A stretch of 64,000 nucleotides of DNA from an uncultured Flavobacteriaceae bacterium (GTDB lineage: Bacteria; Bacteroidota; Bacteroidia; Flavobacteriales; Flavobacteriaceae): NCBI GenBank assembly GCA_947487895.1, contig CANKYF010000010.1:1-64000 (forward strand), read 5' to 3'. The notes below the pieces were generated by a model. That model did no database searches, was not told where the DNA came from, and saw only the letters and a program-made list of their open reading frames with translations. The position numbers and the translations under genes were made by a program. Positions 52,981 to 61,447 of the stretch are shown one piece after another; position 1 is the stretch's first letter, and each line of letters opens with the position of its first letter.

Positions 52981-54195
52981 TTAACGAATTTGACCACTAC
53001 CATGAACGTACCATTTGTTGGTTACTAAATGTTGAAGACCTATTGGTCCGCGTTGGTGTAACTTATCAGTACTAATAGCTAATTCACCTCCTAACCCTAA
53101 TTGTCCACCGTCAGTAAAACGTGTAGACGCATTGTGATATACCGCTGCTGTATCTACATTTTCCATAAACAATTGCGCTTCGGCCTGATTAGTTGTAATA
53201 ATTGAAGACGAATGCCCTCCAGAATACTTATTAATCATAGCTATGGTATCTTGATTAGACCCTATTTCTCCAATTAAAATTTTATAATCTAAAAACTCTT
53301 CGTACCAAATATCATCTGATTTGATTGATTCCAAACCATTTTCTTTTGAAACAGTTTCATCTCCTAAAACTTCAATTTTGAAGTCTTTCAACTTTGAAAT
53401 CAATGCCTTTACAAATTCACTTTTATTTGGAAGGTTTTCATCAATCAACACTTTATCTACTGCATTACACGCCGATATTTTAGACTTCCCATTCATGATG
53501 ACATCTACCGCAACATCTAAATCAGCCTCTTTATGCACATACACAAAGTTATTACCGCGCCCACTAATAATTACTGGACAGGTAGCATGCTGTTTTACAA
53601 AAGCGATTAAACGCTCACCACCACGAGGCACAATTAAATCTACTTTTTGAGTTGGTTTTTCTAAAAAAGCCTGAGTTTCTGTTCTATTGAACTGTAAATA
53701 CTCTACCCAATCTGTAGAGGCGCCTTGCTCCTTCAATGCTTGATGCCATAGTTCTACTATTTTAAGATTAGAACGTAATGATTCTTTACCTCCTTTTAGT
53801 AAAATTTTGTTACCAGATTTAAACGCAATCCCAGCAGCTTCAACGGTTACATCTGGACGTGATTCATAAATAATCAACACTGTTCCAAAGGAAGCCGTTT
53901 TGTTATATACCTGCATACCGTTGTCATGCTTAAAACTGAAACGCTCTACTCCAACAGGGTCCTCTTGAGATGCTAAATGCGTCACCGCTTTTTTCATCTC
54001 ATCAACTTTAGAATCATCTACTTTTAAACGGTCGAACATAGAAATATCATCGCCATTATAGCTATCTAAATCTACTTTGTTAATGTCTATTATAGCTTTG
54101 CGTTCTTGTTCTAAAAGTTCTGCCATTCTTAATAAAACAGCATTTCTTGTATCTATGGATAATAGTGTGTTCATTTTAACTAACTGTTTGTTCAA
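52981..54195 (-). CDS. proA: Gamma-glutamyl phosphate reductase
   Basis: A 404-residue aldehyde-dehydrogenase-superfamily enzyme that reduces glutamyl-5-phosphate with NADPH. It shows FGTVLIIYESRPDVTVEAAG (about 103-122), LIVPRGGERLIAF (about 188-200), the catalytic Cys in KISACNAVDKVLI (about 236-248), and HNASTRFTDGGQLGLGGELAIST near the C terminus (about 352-374). The start overlaps the argD end by 20 bp, so the two are translationally coupled. Confidence 0.94.
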   Translation of the reverse strand: MNKQLVKMNTLLSIDTRNAVLLRMAELLEQERKAIIDINKVDLDSYNGDDISMFDRLKVDDSKVDEMKKAVTHLASQEDPVGVERFSFKHDNGMQVYNKTASFGTVLIIYESRPDVTVEAAGIAFKSGNKILLKGGKESLRSNLKIVELWHQALKEQGASTDWVEYLQFNRTETQAFLEKPTQKVDLIVPRGGERLIAFVKQHATCPVIISGRGNNFVYVHKEADLDVAVDVIMNGKSKISACNAVDKVLIDENLPNKSEFVKALISKLKDFKIEVLGDETVSKENGLESIKSDDIWYEEFLDYKILIGEIGSNQDTIAMINKYSGGHSSSIITTNQAEAQLFMENVDTAAVYHNASTRFTDGGQLGLGGELAISTDKLHQRGPIGLQHLVTNKWYVHGSGQIR

Positions 54196-55324
54196 CCTTT
54201 TTCAAAGCTTCAACTAAAACATTAAAGAATTGGTCTATATATTGTTTTTCAATATTTAAAGGCGGTAATATTCTCAACAGCTTTTTATTTGCTGCACCTC
54301 CCGTAAATATTTTGTAATTATAAATTAAATCTTTGCGTAGGTCTCCAACTTCAAAATCAAATTCTAAACCTAACATCAATCCTCTTCCTTTTATATTTTT
54401 TATCTGCGGAATTGCTTTTGCTTTCTCCACAAAATAAGCGCCCATTTCATTAACATTATCTAATAGGTTTTCAGATTCAATGGTATTTAACACCGATAAA
54501 CCTGCTGCACATGCTAAATGATTTCCGCCAAAAGTAGTACCTAACATACCATATTTAGCTTCAATATCTGGATGAATTAAAATCCCTCCAATAGGAAATC
54601 CGTTCCCCATTCCTTTTGCTAAAGAAATGATATCTGGAGTTACATTATAATGTTGAAATGCAAAGAATTTACCTGAACGTGCGTAACCACATTGAATTTC
54701 ATCAGCCACAAACATCGTATTGTTTGCTTTACACAACACATCTACTTGCTCAAAGAACTCTTTAGAACCTTGGTCTAAACCACCAATACCCTGAATAAAC
54801 TCTACAATAACCGCACAAACATCGCCTTTCTCTAACTCTCTTTTTACACCTTCAACATCATTCAACTCTAAAATAGTCGTCTCTTGTTGGGCATTGATAG
54901 GAGCGATAATATTTTTATTATCGGTTGCAGCAACTGCCGCCGAAGTCCTTCCGTGGAAACCTTTAGTAAAAGCTACCACACGTTTCTTTCCTGTTTTGAA
55001 GGATGCTAATTTTAGTGCATTTTCATTGGCTTCAGCTCCTGAATTCACTAAAAACAATTGATAGTCTTTACAACCAGAAAGCGTTTCTAACTTATTAGCT
55101 AATTGCTTTTGTAACGGATTTTGAATGGCATTAGAATAGAATCCTAATGTTTCAACTTGCTTTGTAACTGCCTCTACATAGTTAGGATGTGCATGTCCAA
55201 TAGAAATCACCGCATGCCCCCCGTAAAGGTCTAAATACTTAGTTCCCTGGTCATCATACACATGAATTCCTTTACCTGAAACTGGTGTTACATTATATAA
55301 TGGATAAACGTCAAATAATGGCAT
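54176..55324 (-). CDS. argD: Acetylornithine aminotransferase family enzyme
   Basis: A 382-residue class III PLP aminotransferase with YLDLYGGHAVISIGH, the FLVNSGAEANENALKLA phosphate site (about 91-107), FTKGFHGRTSAA (about 118-129), VADEIQCGYARSG (about 202-214; Asp of PLP) and SLAKGMGNGFPIGG with the PLP Lys about 236. It makes N-acetylornithine from the semialdehyde. It follows proC by 2 bp and overlaps proA by 20 bp. Confidence 0.93.
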   Translation of the reverse strand: MPLFDVYPLYNVTPVSGKGIHVYDDQGTKYLDLYGGHAVISIGHAHPNYVEAVTKQVETLGFYSNAIQNPLQKQLANKLETLSGCKDYQLFLVNSGAEANENALKLASFKTGKKRVVAFTKGFHGRTSAAVAATDNKNIIAPINAQQETTILELNDVEGVKRELEKGDVCAVIVEFIQGIGGLDQGSKEFFEQVDVLCKANNTMFVADEIQCGYARSGKFFAFQHYNVTPDIISLAKGMGNGFPIGGILIHPDIEAKYGMLGTTFGGNHLACAAGLSVLNTIESENLLDNVNEMGAYFVEKAKAIPQIKNIKGRGLMLGLEFDFEVGDLRKDLIYNYKIFTGGAANKKLLRILPPLNIEKQYIDQFFNVLVEALKKVEQTVS

Positions 55325-55326
55325 TT

Positions 55327-56121
55327 TTAACTCTTTTTAATTTGATTAATTTTTTCAAACGAAGCATTAATCCCTTTAATTAATGAGGAACTTAATCCTT
55401 GATGCTCCATTTCATTTAAGCCTTCAATAGTACAACCACTTGGTGTAGTCACTCTATCAATTTCTGCTTCAGGATGTCTACCAGATTCTTTTAATAAACT
55501 AGCAGCTCCATAACAAGTTTGTAATGCTAATTCATGGGCTTCTTCAGCTTCAAACCCTAATTGAATAGCACCTTGTGTTGTAGCACGTACCAAGCGCATC
55601 CAAAAGGCAATACCACTAGCGCAAATTACCGTCGCTGCTTGTAGTTGCTCCTCAGGAATGACCATTGTAGTTCCTAACTGATTAAATATTTTCTGTGCCA
55701 ATTCTATCTTTTCTTCACCAATTTCATTGGCAGATAAGCAAGTCATTGATTTCCCTATAGAAATAGCCGTATTTGGCATGACACGAATAATATGTTTATC
55801 TGCTCCAATAACACTTTCAATTTTAGAAATAGCAAACCCAGCAGCCACAGACATTATCAAATGTTTTTTAGTAATTACCTCAGCAACTTCTCTAAGTACT
55901 TTTTCTACATGTCGGGGTTGTAACGCAAAAATCACCAAGTCAGAATTCATTACTGCTTCCTTGTTATAATTGGTAATAGTTACATACTGTTCTTCTTCAA
56001 ACTCTGAAACTGCCGATGTATTCTTATCACTCAAATACAGTGATGTAAACGACTTATTATTTATTAGCCCTTTTGCAATAGAGCTTCCTAAATTTCCAGT
56101 TCCTATAATAGCTATTTTCAT
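55327..56121 (-). CDS. proC: Pyrroline-5-carboxylate reductase
   Basis: A 264-residue enzyme of the P5CR family: the N-terminal Rossmann motif IAIIGTGNLGSSIAKGL (about 2-18), VIFALQPRHVEKVL (about 67-80), IRVMPNTAISIGKSMTCL (about 112-129) and the C-terminal DRVTTPSGCTIEGLNEME signature (about 222-239). It makes proline. Its position between argC and argD shows that the proline and arginine branches from glutamate are built into one transcript. Confidence 0.94.
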   Translation of the reverse strand: MKIAIIGTGNLGSSIAKGLINNKSFTSLYLSDKNTSAVSEFEEEQYVTITNYNKEAVMNSDLVIFALQPRHVEKVLREVAEVITKKHLIMSVAAGFAISKIESVIGADKHIIRVMPNTAISIGKSMTCLSANEIGEEKIELAQKIFNQLGTTMVIPEEQLQAATVICASGIAFWMRLVRATTQGAIQLGFEAEEAHELALQTCYGAASLLKESGRHPEAEIDRVTTPSGCTIEGLNEMEHQGLSSSLIKGINASFEKINQIKKS

Positions 56122-56141
56122 GGTTCTATTATTTTTTTGTT

Positions 56142-56312
56142 ATTCCCTCCAAAGAGGGAATCTATTTTAATTTTGTTTTATGGCGTTACCCACAAGGGGT
56201 CGCGCTTTCCGCTATATCTTTTTTGTCCGTCATTGCGAAGGTAATTTTCAATTACCTGTGGCAATCTCTTCATCCAAAAGAGATTACTTCGTCGTACCGC
56301 CTCGTAATGACG
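56142..56312. repeat. Palindromic elements in the argC-proC gap
   Basis: A short ATTCCCTCCAAAGAGGGAAT hairpin (56142-56161) and a larger element (56228-56312) running CGTCATTGCGAAGGTAATTT ... CTCGTAATGACG, with internal AAGGTAATT/AATTACCT and CTCTT/AAGAG arms. The larger one belongs to the family of 45373-45445 and 48353-48418. Both lie within the 248-bp gap; no coding frame of interest lies there. Confidence 0.6.
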
Positions 56313-56369
56313 CCTATTTGTTATTTCAAAAAAGGATGCCGCTGCAATCGCTAACGCTCCACTCTTTCC

Positions 56370-57371
56370 CTAAAAATAAGTAGCCTTTAAGCCTAATCCT
56401 ATTGCTTCTTCCAACCCAAAAATTAAATTCATATTCTGAATGGCTTGCCCAGAGGCGCCCTTCAACAAATTATCAATAACACTGGTTATCAACAACTTTC
56501 CGTTATGCTTATGCAAATGAATTAAACACTTATTGGTATTGACTACCTGTTTTAAATGTAATTGTTCATCTGAAACAAAGGTGAAAGCCGCATCTTTATA
56601 AAAGTCTTTATAAATGGTTTTAGCTTCTTCAACGGTTCCTTCAAAATCAGTGTAAATGGTTGCAAAAATCCCTCTTGAAAAATTCCCTCTATTTGGCATA
56701 AATAGAATGTCTGAATCAAAAGTATCCTGTAATTGTTTTACCGACTGATTGATTTCTCCTAAGTGCTGATGCGTAAATGGTTTGTAATATGAAAAGTTAT
56801 TATCTCTCCATGTGTAATGCGTTGTTGCAGATAACGATGTTCCTGCACCAGTAGCACCTGTCACTGCATTTATATGCACATCTTGATTTAATAAATCAGC
56901 ATCAGCCAATGGTAATAATCCTAATTGTATTGCCGTAGCAAAACAGCCTGGATTTGCAATATAATCAGCGTCTTTTATGTCTTCTTTTTGTAATTCAGGT
57001 AACCCATACACAAAGGTTTTTGCCTGCGCTGAGCCTGTCGAAGTGAAAATTTTATCGGCTTCTAATCTAAAGTCATTTCCTAAATCAATAATCTTCGTGT
57101 TTTCTGAAAAGGCATTCGCTTTTAAAAACTTCACCGAATTACCATGACCTAAACATAAGAACAACACATCTACATCTGGGTTCACAATATCTGTAAACGC
57201 TTTATCTAAAGAGCCCACCAAATCTTGGTGTACTTTACTAATAGGGTTTCCTGCATTACTGGTACTGAACACAAAATCTATCTCAGCCTCAGGATGATTA
57301 ATTAGCAATCTAATTAATTCTCCTGCTGTATAACCAGCTCCTCCAATTATGCCTACTTTTATTTTTTCCAT
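56370..57371 (-). CDS. argC: N-acetyl-gamma-glutamyl-phosphate reductase
   Basis: A 333-residue enzyme of the semialdehyde dehydrogenase type with KVGIIGGAGYTAGELIRLL (about 4-22), DVLFLCLGHGNSVKFL (about 68-83) and the active-site segment YIANPGCFATAIQLGLLPL with the catalytic Cys about 136. It makes N-acetylglutamate semialdehyde. I chose ATG 57371 (MEKIKVGIIGG), which fits the family start; a longer frame would enter the palindromic element. It lies after argG. Confidence 0.93.
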   Translation of the reverse strand: MEKIKVGIIGGAGYTAGELIRLLINHPEAEIDFVFSTSNAGNPISKVHQDLVGSLDKAFTDIVNPDVDVLFLCLGHGNSVKFLKANAFSENTKIIDLGNDFRLEADKIFTSTGSAQAKTFVYGLPELQKEDIKDADYIANPGCFATAIQLGLLPLADADLLNQDVHINAVTGATGAGTSLSATTHYTWRDNNFSYYKPFTHQHLGEINQSVKQLQDTFDSDILFMPNRGNFSRGIFATIYTDFEGTVEEAKTIYKDFYKDAAFTFVSDEQLHLKQVVNTNKCLIHLHKHNGKLLITSVIDNLLKGASGQAIQNMNLIFGLEEAIGLGLKATYF

Positions 57372-57390
57372 TTTACTTTCATTTCTATTG

Positions 57391-57441
57391 AGATGCTGAA
57401 ACAAGACTTCGACTGCGCTCAGTCTGACAGTTCAGCATGAC
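57391..57441. repeat. Palindromic element between argG and argC
   Basis: GAGATGCTGAAACAAGACTT on the left and CTGACAGTTCAGCATGAC on the right pair imperfectly; the middle holds CTTCGACTGCGCTCAG, another common flavobacterial spacer word. Relative of 47306-47367. Confidence 0.55.
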
Positions 57442-57448
57442 AAAACGG

Positions 57449-58624
57449 TTATGAATTTACTTGTTGATAAATCTTGTTTTGATTTCCAATGATTTTAATG
57501 AATCCTTTGGCGTCATCAGCTGTCCATGCTTTGTTTTCTTCACCGTAACTTCCAAATTTAGCACTCATTAAATCATGTTCAGATTTTATACCGTCTAATG
57601 AGAAATGATATGGCTTTAAGGTTACAATAACATCTCCTGAGACTTTCTCTTGACTACTTTGTAAAAAGGCTTCCATATCTCTCATTACTGGGTCTAAATA
57701 CTGACCTTCATGTAAATGCATACCGTAGAAACTAGATAAATACTCTTTGTGTTGTAATTGCCATTTCGTTAACGTATGTTTTTCTAATAAATGGTGTGCT
57801 TTCACGGTAATCAAGGCAGCAGCAGCTTCAAAACCAACTCTACCTTTTATACCCACAATAGTATCCCCAACATGAATATCTCTTCCTATAGCATAAGCTG
57901 ACGCTAAATCGTTTAATTTTTCAATATTTACTTCTGGTGCATTGACCTCTCCATTTAAAGCTACCAACTCTCCTTTTTCAAAAGTTAAAGCCACTTTTTC
58001 TTCGCCTTCTTTTTCTAATTGCGATGGATATGCTTCACTTGGCAATGGTTTTTCAGATGTTAAGGTTTCTGCACCTCCAACACTAGTTCCCCAAAGCCCT
58101 TTATTTACAGAATACTGCGCCTTTTCCCAAGACATATCAATACCATTTGCTTTTAGATACTCAATTTCTTCTTGTCTAGATAACTTTTGGTCTCTAATTG
58201 GCGTGATGATTTTAATGCCAGGTGCCAATGTTTGAAAAATCATATCAAAACGTACTTGGTCATTTCCAGCACCTGTACTCCCATGTGCTATATATTCTGC
58301 ATCAATACTCTTAGCGTATTCAATAATCTCAATAGCTTGCACAATACGCTCTGCACTTACAGATAATGGATAGGTGTTGTTCTTTAATACATTCCCAAAG
58401 ATTAAATACTTCACTACTTTCTGATAAAAAGTAGCTACTGCATCAATATTTTTATAGGTAGTAACCCCCATTTTATAGGCATTACTTTCAATATAATTAA
58501 TCTCATCATGTGTAAAACCTCCTGTGTTTACACTTACTGCATGTACTTCATATTCTTTTGATAAACTTACTGCACAATATGATGTATCTAAACCGCCACT
58601 ATAGGCTATTACCAACTTCTTCAT
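57449..58624 (-). CDS. argG: Argininosuccinate synthase
   Basis: A 391-residue ATP-pyrophosphatase-fold enzyme with KLVIAYSGGLDTSYCA (PP-loop, about 3-18), AHGSTGAGNDQVRFDMIF (about 113-130), ITPIRDQ (about 140-146) and GLWGTSVGGAETL. It joins citrulline and aspartate. It is the second gene of the operon, starting 8 bp after the GNAT gene. Confidence 0.94.
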   Translation of the reverse strand: MKKLVIAYSGGLDTSYCAVSLSKEYEVHAVSVNTGGFTHDEINYIESNAYKMGVTTYKNIDAVATFYQKVVKYLIFGNVLKNNTYPLSVSAERIVQAIEIIEYAKSIDAEYIAHGSTGAGNDQVRFDMIFQTLAPGIKIITPIRDQKLSRQEEIEYLKANGIDMSWEKAQYSVNKGLWGTSVGGAETLTSEKPLPSEAYPSQLEKEGEEKVALTFEKGELVALNGEVNAPEVNIEKLNDLASAYAIGRDIHVGDTIVGIKGRVGFEAAAALITVKAHHLLEKHTLTKWQLQHKEYLSSFYGMHLHEGQYLDPVMRDMEAFLQSSQEKVSGDVIVTLKPYHFSLDGIKSEHDLMSAKFGSYGEENKAWTADDAKGFIKIIGNQNKIYQQVNS

Positions 58625-58632
58625 TTGTTCTT

Positions 58633-59220
58633 TTAAATTTTATTTTTAAGAATCTTATTAAACTGATTAATTTTTGATTCAAAATAAGGATTCACGTAAT
58701 ACTTATATTTATACTCATCTCTTAGCTTCCCTAATTTCTCCAAAGTTTCAATTAGTATAGGAGATAAGTCTTTTAGTGTAATAAACTTCATTCCTAACAA
58801 CTCATTATTATTATGAACTGTAGGCTCTTGAGCTATAGAAATCAAAAAATCTTTATTGAATTTTTTAGTTAACAAATCCATTAAAAGCAGTCCTAAATTG
58901 TGGTTTCTATAGGTTTTATGAACCCACAAAGACGATCTTTCATATACTGAATATTTATCGATAACATGTTTATGAGCAAAAATATGCCCACATATCTCAC
59001 CGTCTTTCATTAACAAATAACAGCCGTTATTTAAACGATCTAACAACATACCAACACTGGCATGATACATAGCAGGAAGCTTTTTTGTTCTTTCTGAGAT
59101 AATCTGTAATTGTGTTTTAGAAATCTCAGAAGTGAAAACAATGTCTAAACCTTGCGCATCGCAATAGGCTTTTGCTTCCTCTACAACAGTATTTTTTTCT
59201 ATATTCAATATTGAATTCAT
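58633..59220 (-). CDS. GNAT protein, probable N-acetylglutamate synthase-type acetyltransferase
   Basis: A 195-residue GNAT protein with SLWVHKTYRNHNLGLLLMDLL (acetyl-CoA loop, about 93-113), FLISIAQEPTVHNNNELLG and a C-terminal basic helix. Heading the arginine operon, it is the best candidate for acetylating glutamate in place of ArgA or ArgJ, neither of which is seen. I chose ATG 59220; TTG at 59226 adds two residues but is less likely. The family resemblance to known synthases is not clear by eye, so the substrate is inferred from context. Confidence 0.72.
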   Translation of the reverse strand: MNSILNIEKNTVVEEAKAYCDAQGLDIVFTSEISKTQLQIISERTKKLPAMYHASVGMLLDRLNNGCYLLMKDGEICGHIFAHKHVIDKYSVYERSSLWVHKTYRNHNLGLLLMDLLTKKFNKDFLISIAQEPTVHNNNELLGMKFITLKDLSPILIETLEKLGKLRDEYKYKYYVNPYFESKINQFNKILKNKI

Positions 59221-59271
59221 TTTCAATAATTAATAAACACTTTAGGTTTAATTATATCCAAAGCATTTAAT

Positions 59272-59500
59272 AAAAGCCTTTTGGCTTCTTTAATTTTTTT
59301 ATTCTAAATAATAACGAAAAATGAAAGTAGCGAATACTTTCGTAAACTGAATAGCCCCTTAGGGGCGAGTTTGAGGAAAACGCACAACCACAGCTCTAGT
59401 AGTTGCTACTAGAACAGAAGAGATAGGAGATATGTTGTTTCTTGTTTTCACTGAATAACTATCTTAACTATTAACTCTAAATCGTCGGCGTGAGCCCCTT
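59272..59500 (-). promoter_or_regulatory. Candidate attenuator leader of the arginine/proline operon
   Basis: In 5'-3' order on the minus strand: AAGGGGCT (59493-59500); a 30-codon reading frame containing an 8-bp hairpin (59395-59413); GCCCCT at its end (59361-59366); a second AAGGGGCT (59353-59360); a GAAAGTA-TTCGC-TACTTTC hairpin (about 59324-59342); and an AAGCC-AAAA-GGCTT stem (59274-59287) before TTTATT. The two AAGGGGCT copies can each pair with GCCCCT, so the structures exclude each other. The last stem has only a weak T-tract. Confidence 0.5.
59359..59451 (-). CDS. Possible 30-codon leader peptide of the arginine/proline operon
   Basis: The frame begins with GTG (59449-59451, after an in-frame TAA) and ends at TAA 59359-59361. 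The product starts MKTRNNISPISS (GTG read as Met) and ends TTRAVVVRFPQTRP, with four Arg, four Thr and five Val. The stop codon lies in the loop of the GCCCC-TAA-GGGGC hairpin, an arrangement expected for a ribosome-controlled switch. No ATG is present and the amino-acid bias is not sharply for one residue, so translation is uncertain. Confidence 0.4.
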   Translation of the reverse strand: MKTRNNISPISSVLVATTRAVVVRFPQTRP

Positions 59501-59516
59501 TCGTTAATATGAGCCG

Positions 59517-59547
59517 CAAAATTACAACTTATTATGAATTACGCAAC
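59517..59547 (-). promoter_or_regulatory. Bacteroidota-type promoter of the arginine/proline operon
   Basis: On the minus strand GTTG (59544-59547) is followed after 19 bp by TAATTTTG (59517-59524), a full match to TTG/TAnnTTTG with the right spacing. Initiation near 59510 would give a leader of about 290 nt before the first gene. It lies just downstream of the terminator of the sugar cluster. Confidence 0.65.
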
Positions 59548-59584
59548 CATTAAACACAAAAAATCAAGGTTTTATAATTTTACT

Positions 59585-59620
59585 TAAAAAAACTCTTAGC
59601 TCATCTTTTATTAAAGACGA
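59585..59620 (-). terminator. Probable terminator after the ThuA gene
   Basis: On the minus strand TCGTCTTT (59613-59620) pairs with AAAGATGA (59601-59608) across a 4-nt loop with one G-T pair. A run of seven T follows 8 nt later (59586-59592). It starts one base after the ThuA stop codon. Confidence 0.45.
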
Positions 59621-59621
59621 C

Positions 59622-60602
59622 TTACTGCTTATAAATAAAATCTCTGGTAGACACCTTATCTGAAGTAGGAAAATCTTCTGGTAGTATTGTTTGAGTTACT
59701 TTATTTGTAGCTGCCCATTCAACACCTCTAGTTAGCAGTGTTATAAAACCTACACATTCAAATGATTTTGAATCATGCCCTAAAGGAGTGTGAAAAATTC
59801 TCCCTTTACCATAACTTATTACCATGACAACTGGCTCTTTTTGCTCTAATTCTGGAGCTTTTTTAGTAGAAACTGCAGTAGCTAAAATATCAACATTTTT
59901 AGCTGGCCCTCTTAAAAACGCATAACATTCATCGGAAGCATGCATCCATACTTTAGGCATATCTTTTGTAATAGGGTGCTCTGTATTAAAGATAGTTACA
60001 GGAAACGGCTCTTTTTTACCGTGTGCGCCTGCTTTTCCCTTACTAAAATCCCTTACTACCTTGTTATCTTTACCAACATATAAATACGGACCCTCTTTTT
60101 CTGTTCTTCCTCCCCAACCTCCTATGGCTATCATTTCATTGTAAGCTTTCCACTTTGGAAAACTATTATCGGCAGCATGCACACTTACAAAACCACCACC
60201 ATTTTTAACATAATTTTCAAAGGCTTCCTTAGTTTTTTCAGACCATGATGCCGCTCTCCAACCAAAATTAGATATAACTACATCGTATTTAGAAAATTTA
60301 GGACTAAAATCTGGGTCGGTCTTTGGTTCTCCTTCAACACCTTTTGGTACTTTTTCTGCATAAGACAACCAATCATTAAACTTTTCACTTTTATTTAAAA
60401 ATTTGGTTCTAGCTATATCTACTTTAAACAAACCTGTTTCTTCTAGATATTGCTTCATCATAATGGTTGACTTCGGCCATACATCATGATTATTTTGTCC
60501 ATCTACAATTAATACTTTTATCTTTCTTCTACACGTATTACTATAAGTAACATTAGTAAAAACAAAAAAACATAATAATAAGAAGCTTACACGTTTAATC
60601 AT
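59622..60602 (-). CDS. Secreted ThuA-domain protein
   Basis: A 326-residue protein with a signal peptide (to about residue 21) and a ThuA-like class I glutamine-amidotransferase fold: KIKVLIVDGQNNHDVWPKS (about 27-45), YDVVISNFGW, FVSVHAADNSFPKW (about 148-161), MHASDECYAF and YGKGRIFHTPLGHDSKSF (about 265-282). ThuA-type domains occur in trehalose/disaccharide oxidation and 3-keto-sugar pathways; the enzymatic role is unsettled. It ends the sugar cluster. Confidence 0.85.
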   Translation of the reverse strand: MIKRVSFLLLCFFVFTNVTYSNTCRRKIKVLIVDGQNNHDVWPKSTIMMKQYLEETGLFKVDIARTKFLNKSEKFNDWLSYAEKVPKGVEGEPKTDPDFSPKFSKYDVVISNFGWRAASWSEKTKEAFENYVKNGGGFVSVHAADNSFPKWKAYNEMIAIGGWGGRTEKEGPYLYVGKDNKVVRDFSKGKAGAHGKKEPFPVTIFNTEHPITKDMPKVWMHASDECYAFLRGPAKNVDILATAVSTKKAPELEQKEPVVMVISYGKGRIFHTPLGHDSKSFECVGFITLLTRGVEWAATNKVTQTILPEDFPTSDKVSTRDFIYKQ

Positions 60603-60621
60603 AGCTTTAATCTCAAAACTA

Positions 60622-61443
60622 TTATTCTAATTCTCTAACCCAAATATTTCTATAACTCACACGACTATTATCGCCATGATCTTGTAGTCTTATTGGGGCT
60701 TTACCATGAGGTTTATTTTTAGGCCATCCTTTATATTCTGTAGTTCCTTTTATTTCAAAATGGTCTTGAATAAGCACATTATTATGAAGTACCGTAATGG
60801 TTCCTGATTTAATTTTCTCGTCTTTATCATTAAATTCAGGGGCATGATAAATAATATCATAGCTATTCCATTCTCCTGAAGGCACCGATGCTTTTGCTAA
60901 GGGCACAGATTGCTTATAAATGGAACCCACTTGACCATTTACATAGGTATCATTTTCATTATTATCTAGCACTTGAACTTCATAACGTCCTTGCAAAAAA
61001 ACACCACTATTACCTCTGTTTTGCCCTTTTCTTTGGACTTCTTTAGGTGATCGCCACTCAATATGCAATTGCACACTCCCAAACTTTTGTTTGGTTTGAA
61101 TATCTCCTGATTTATCTTTAACAGTCATTGCTTCATCACCTAAAAACCATTCTACAGACCTTCCGTCTTTTGAATGTTCCCAACTGTCAAAATTAGCCCC
61201 ATCAAATAACACAATAGCATCACTAGGCACACCATTTTGCCCTGTTGGGTTTACAATTGGTGGTACGGGTTCGTAGAATTCTGTTTCTTCAGGTTTTGTA
61301 GGCTCATTCAACTTTTCAGTGACCTTTTCCCTTTCTATCCTCTCAATTGCTTTTTCCTTAGCCATCTTTTCACTTTTGTCTTCTAAAAAATTACAAGAAA
61401 AAATGAGCAACACTGAAAACAAAATTAATGTTTTCTTTATCAT
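60622..61443 (-). CDS. DUF1080 lipoprotein (3-keto-disaccharide hydrolase-type)
   Basis: A lipoprotein signal (lipobox IFSC, Cys 17) is followed by a charged linker (about 20-65) and a DUF1080 jelly-roll domain: IVLFDGANFDSWEHS (about 86-100), VQLHIEWRSP, NRGNSGVFLQGRYEVQVLDN (about 142-161), EWNSYDIIYHAPEF and the closing IRLQDHGDNSRVSYRNIWVRELE pattern (about 250-272). Family members hydrolyse 3-keto glycosides. It should act in the periplasm or at the surface. It lies 4 bp after the isomerase gene. Confidence 0.88.
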   Translation of the reverse strand: MIKKTLILFSVLLIFSCNFLEDKSEKMAKEKAIERIEREKVTEKLNEPTKPEETEFYEPVPPIVNPTGQNGVPSDAIVLFDGANFDSWEHSKDGRSVEWFLGDEAMTVKDKSGDIQTKQKFGSVQLHIEWRSPKEVQRKGQNRGNSGVFLQGRYEVQVLDNNENDTYVNGQVGSIYKQSVPLAKASVPSGEWNSYDIIYHAPEFNDKDEKIKSGTITVLHNNVLIQDHFEIKGTTEYKGWPKNKPHGKAPIRLQDHGDNSRVSYRNIWVRELE

Positions 61444-61447
61444 AATT

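Noticed and set aside
59359-59451. Leader frame as an ilvB-type branched-chain leader
   Set aside because: The VVVR run recalls such leaders, but the genes downstream are for arginine and proline and the codon bias is spread over Arg, Thr and Val, so I did not name the sensed amino acid.
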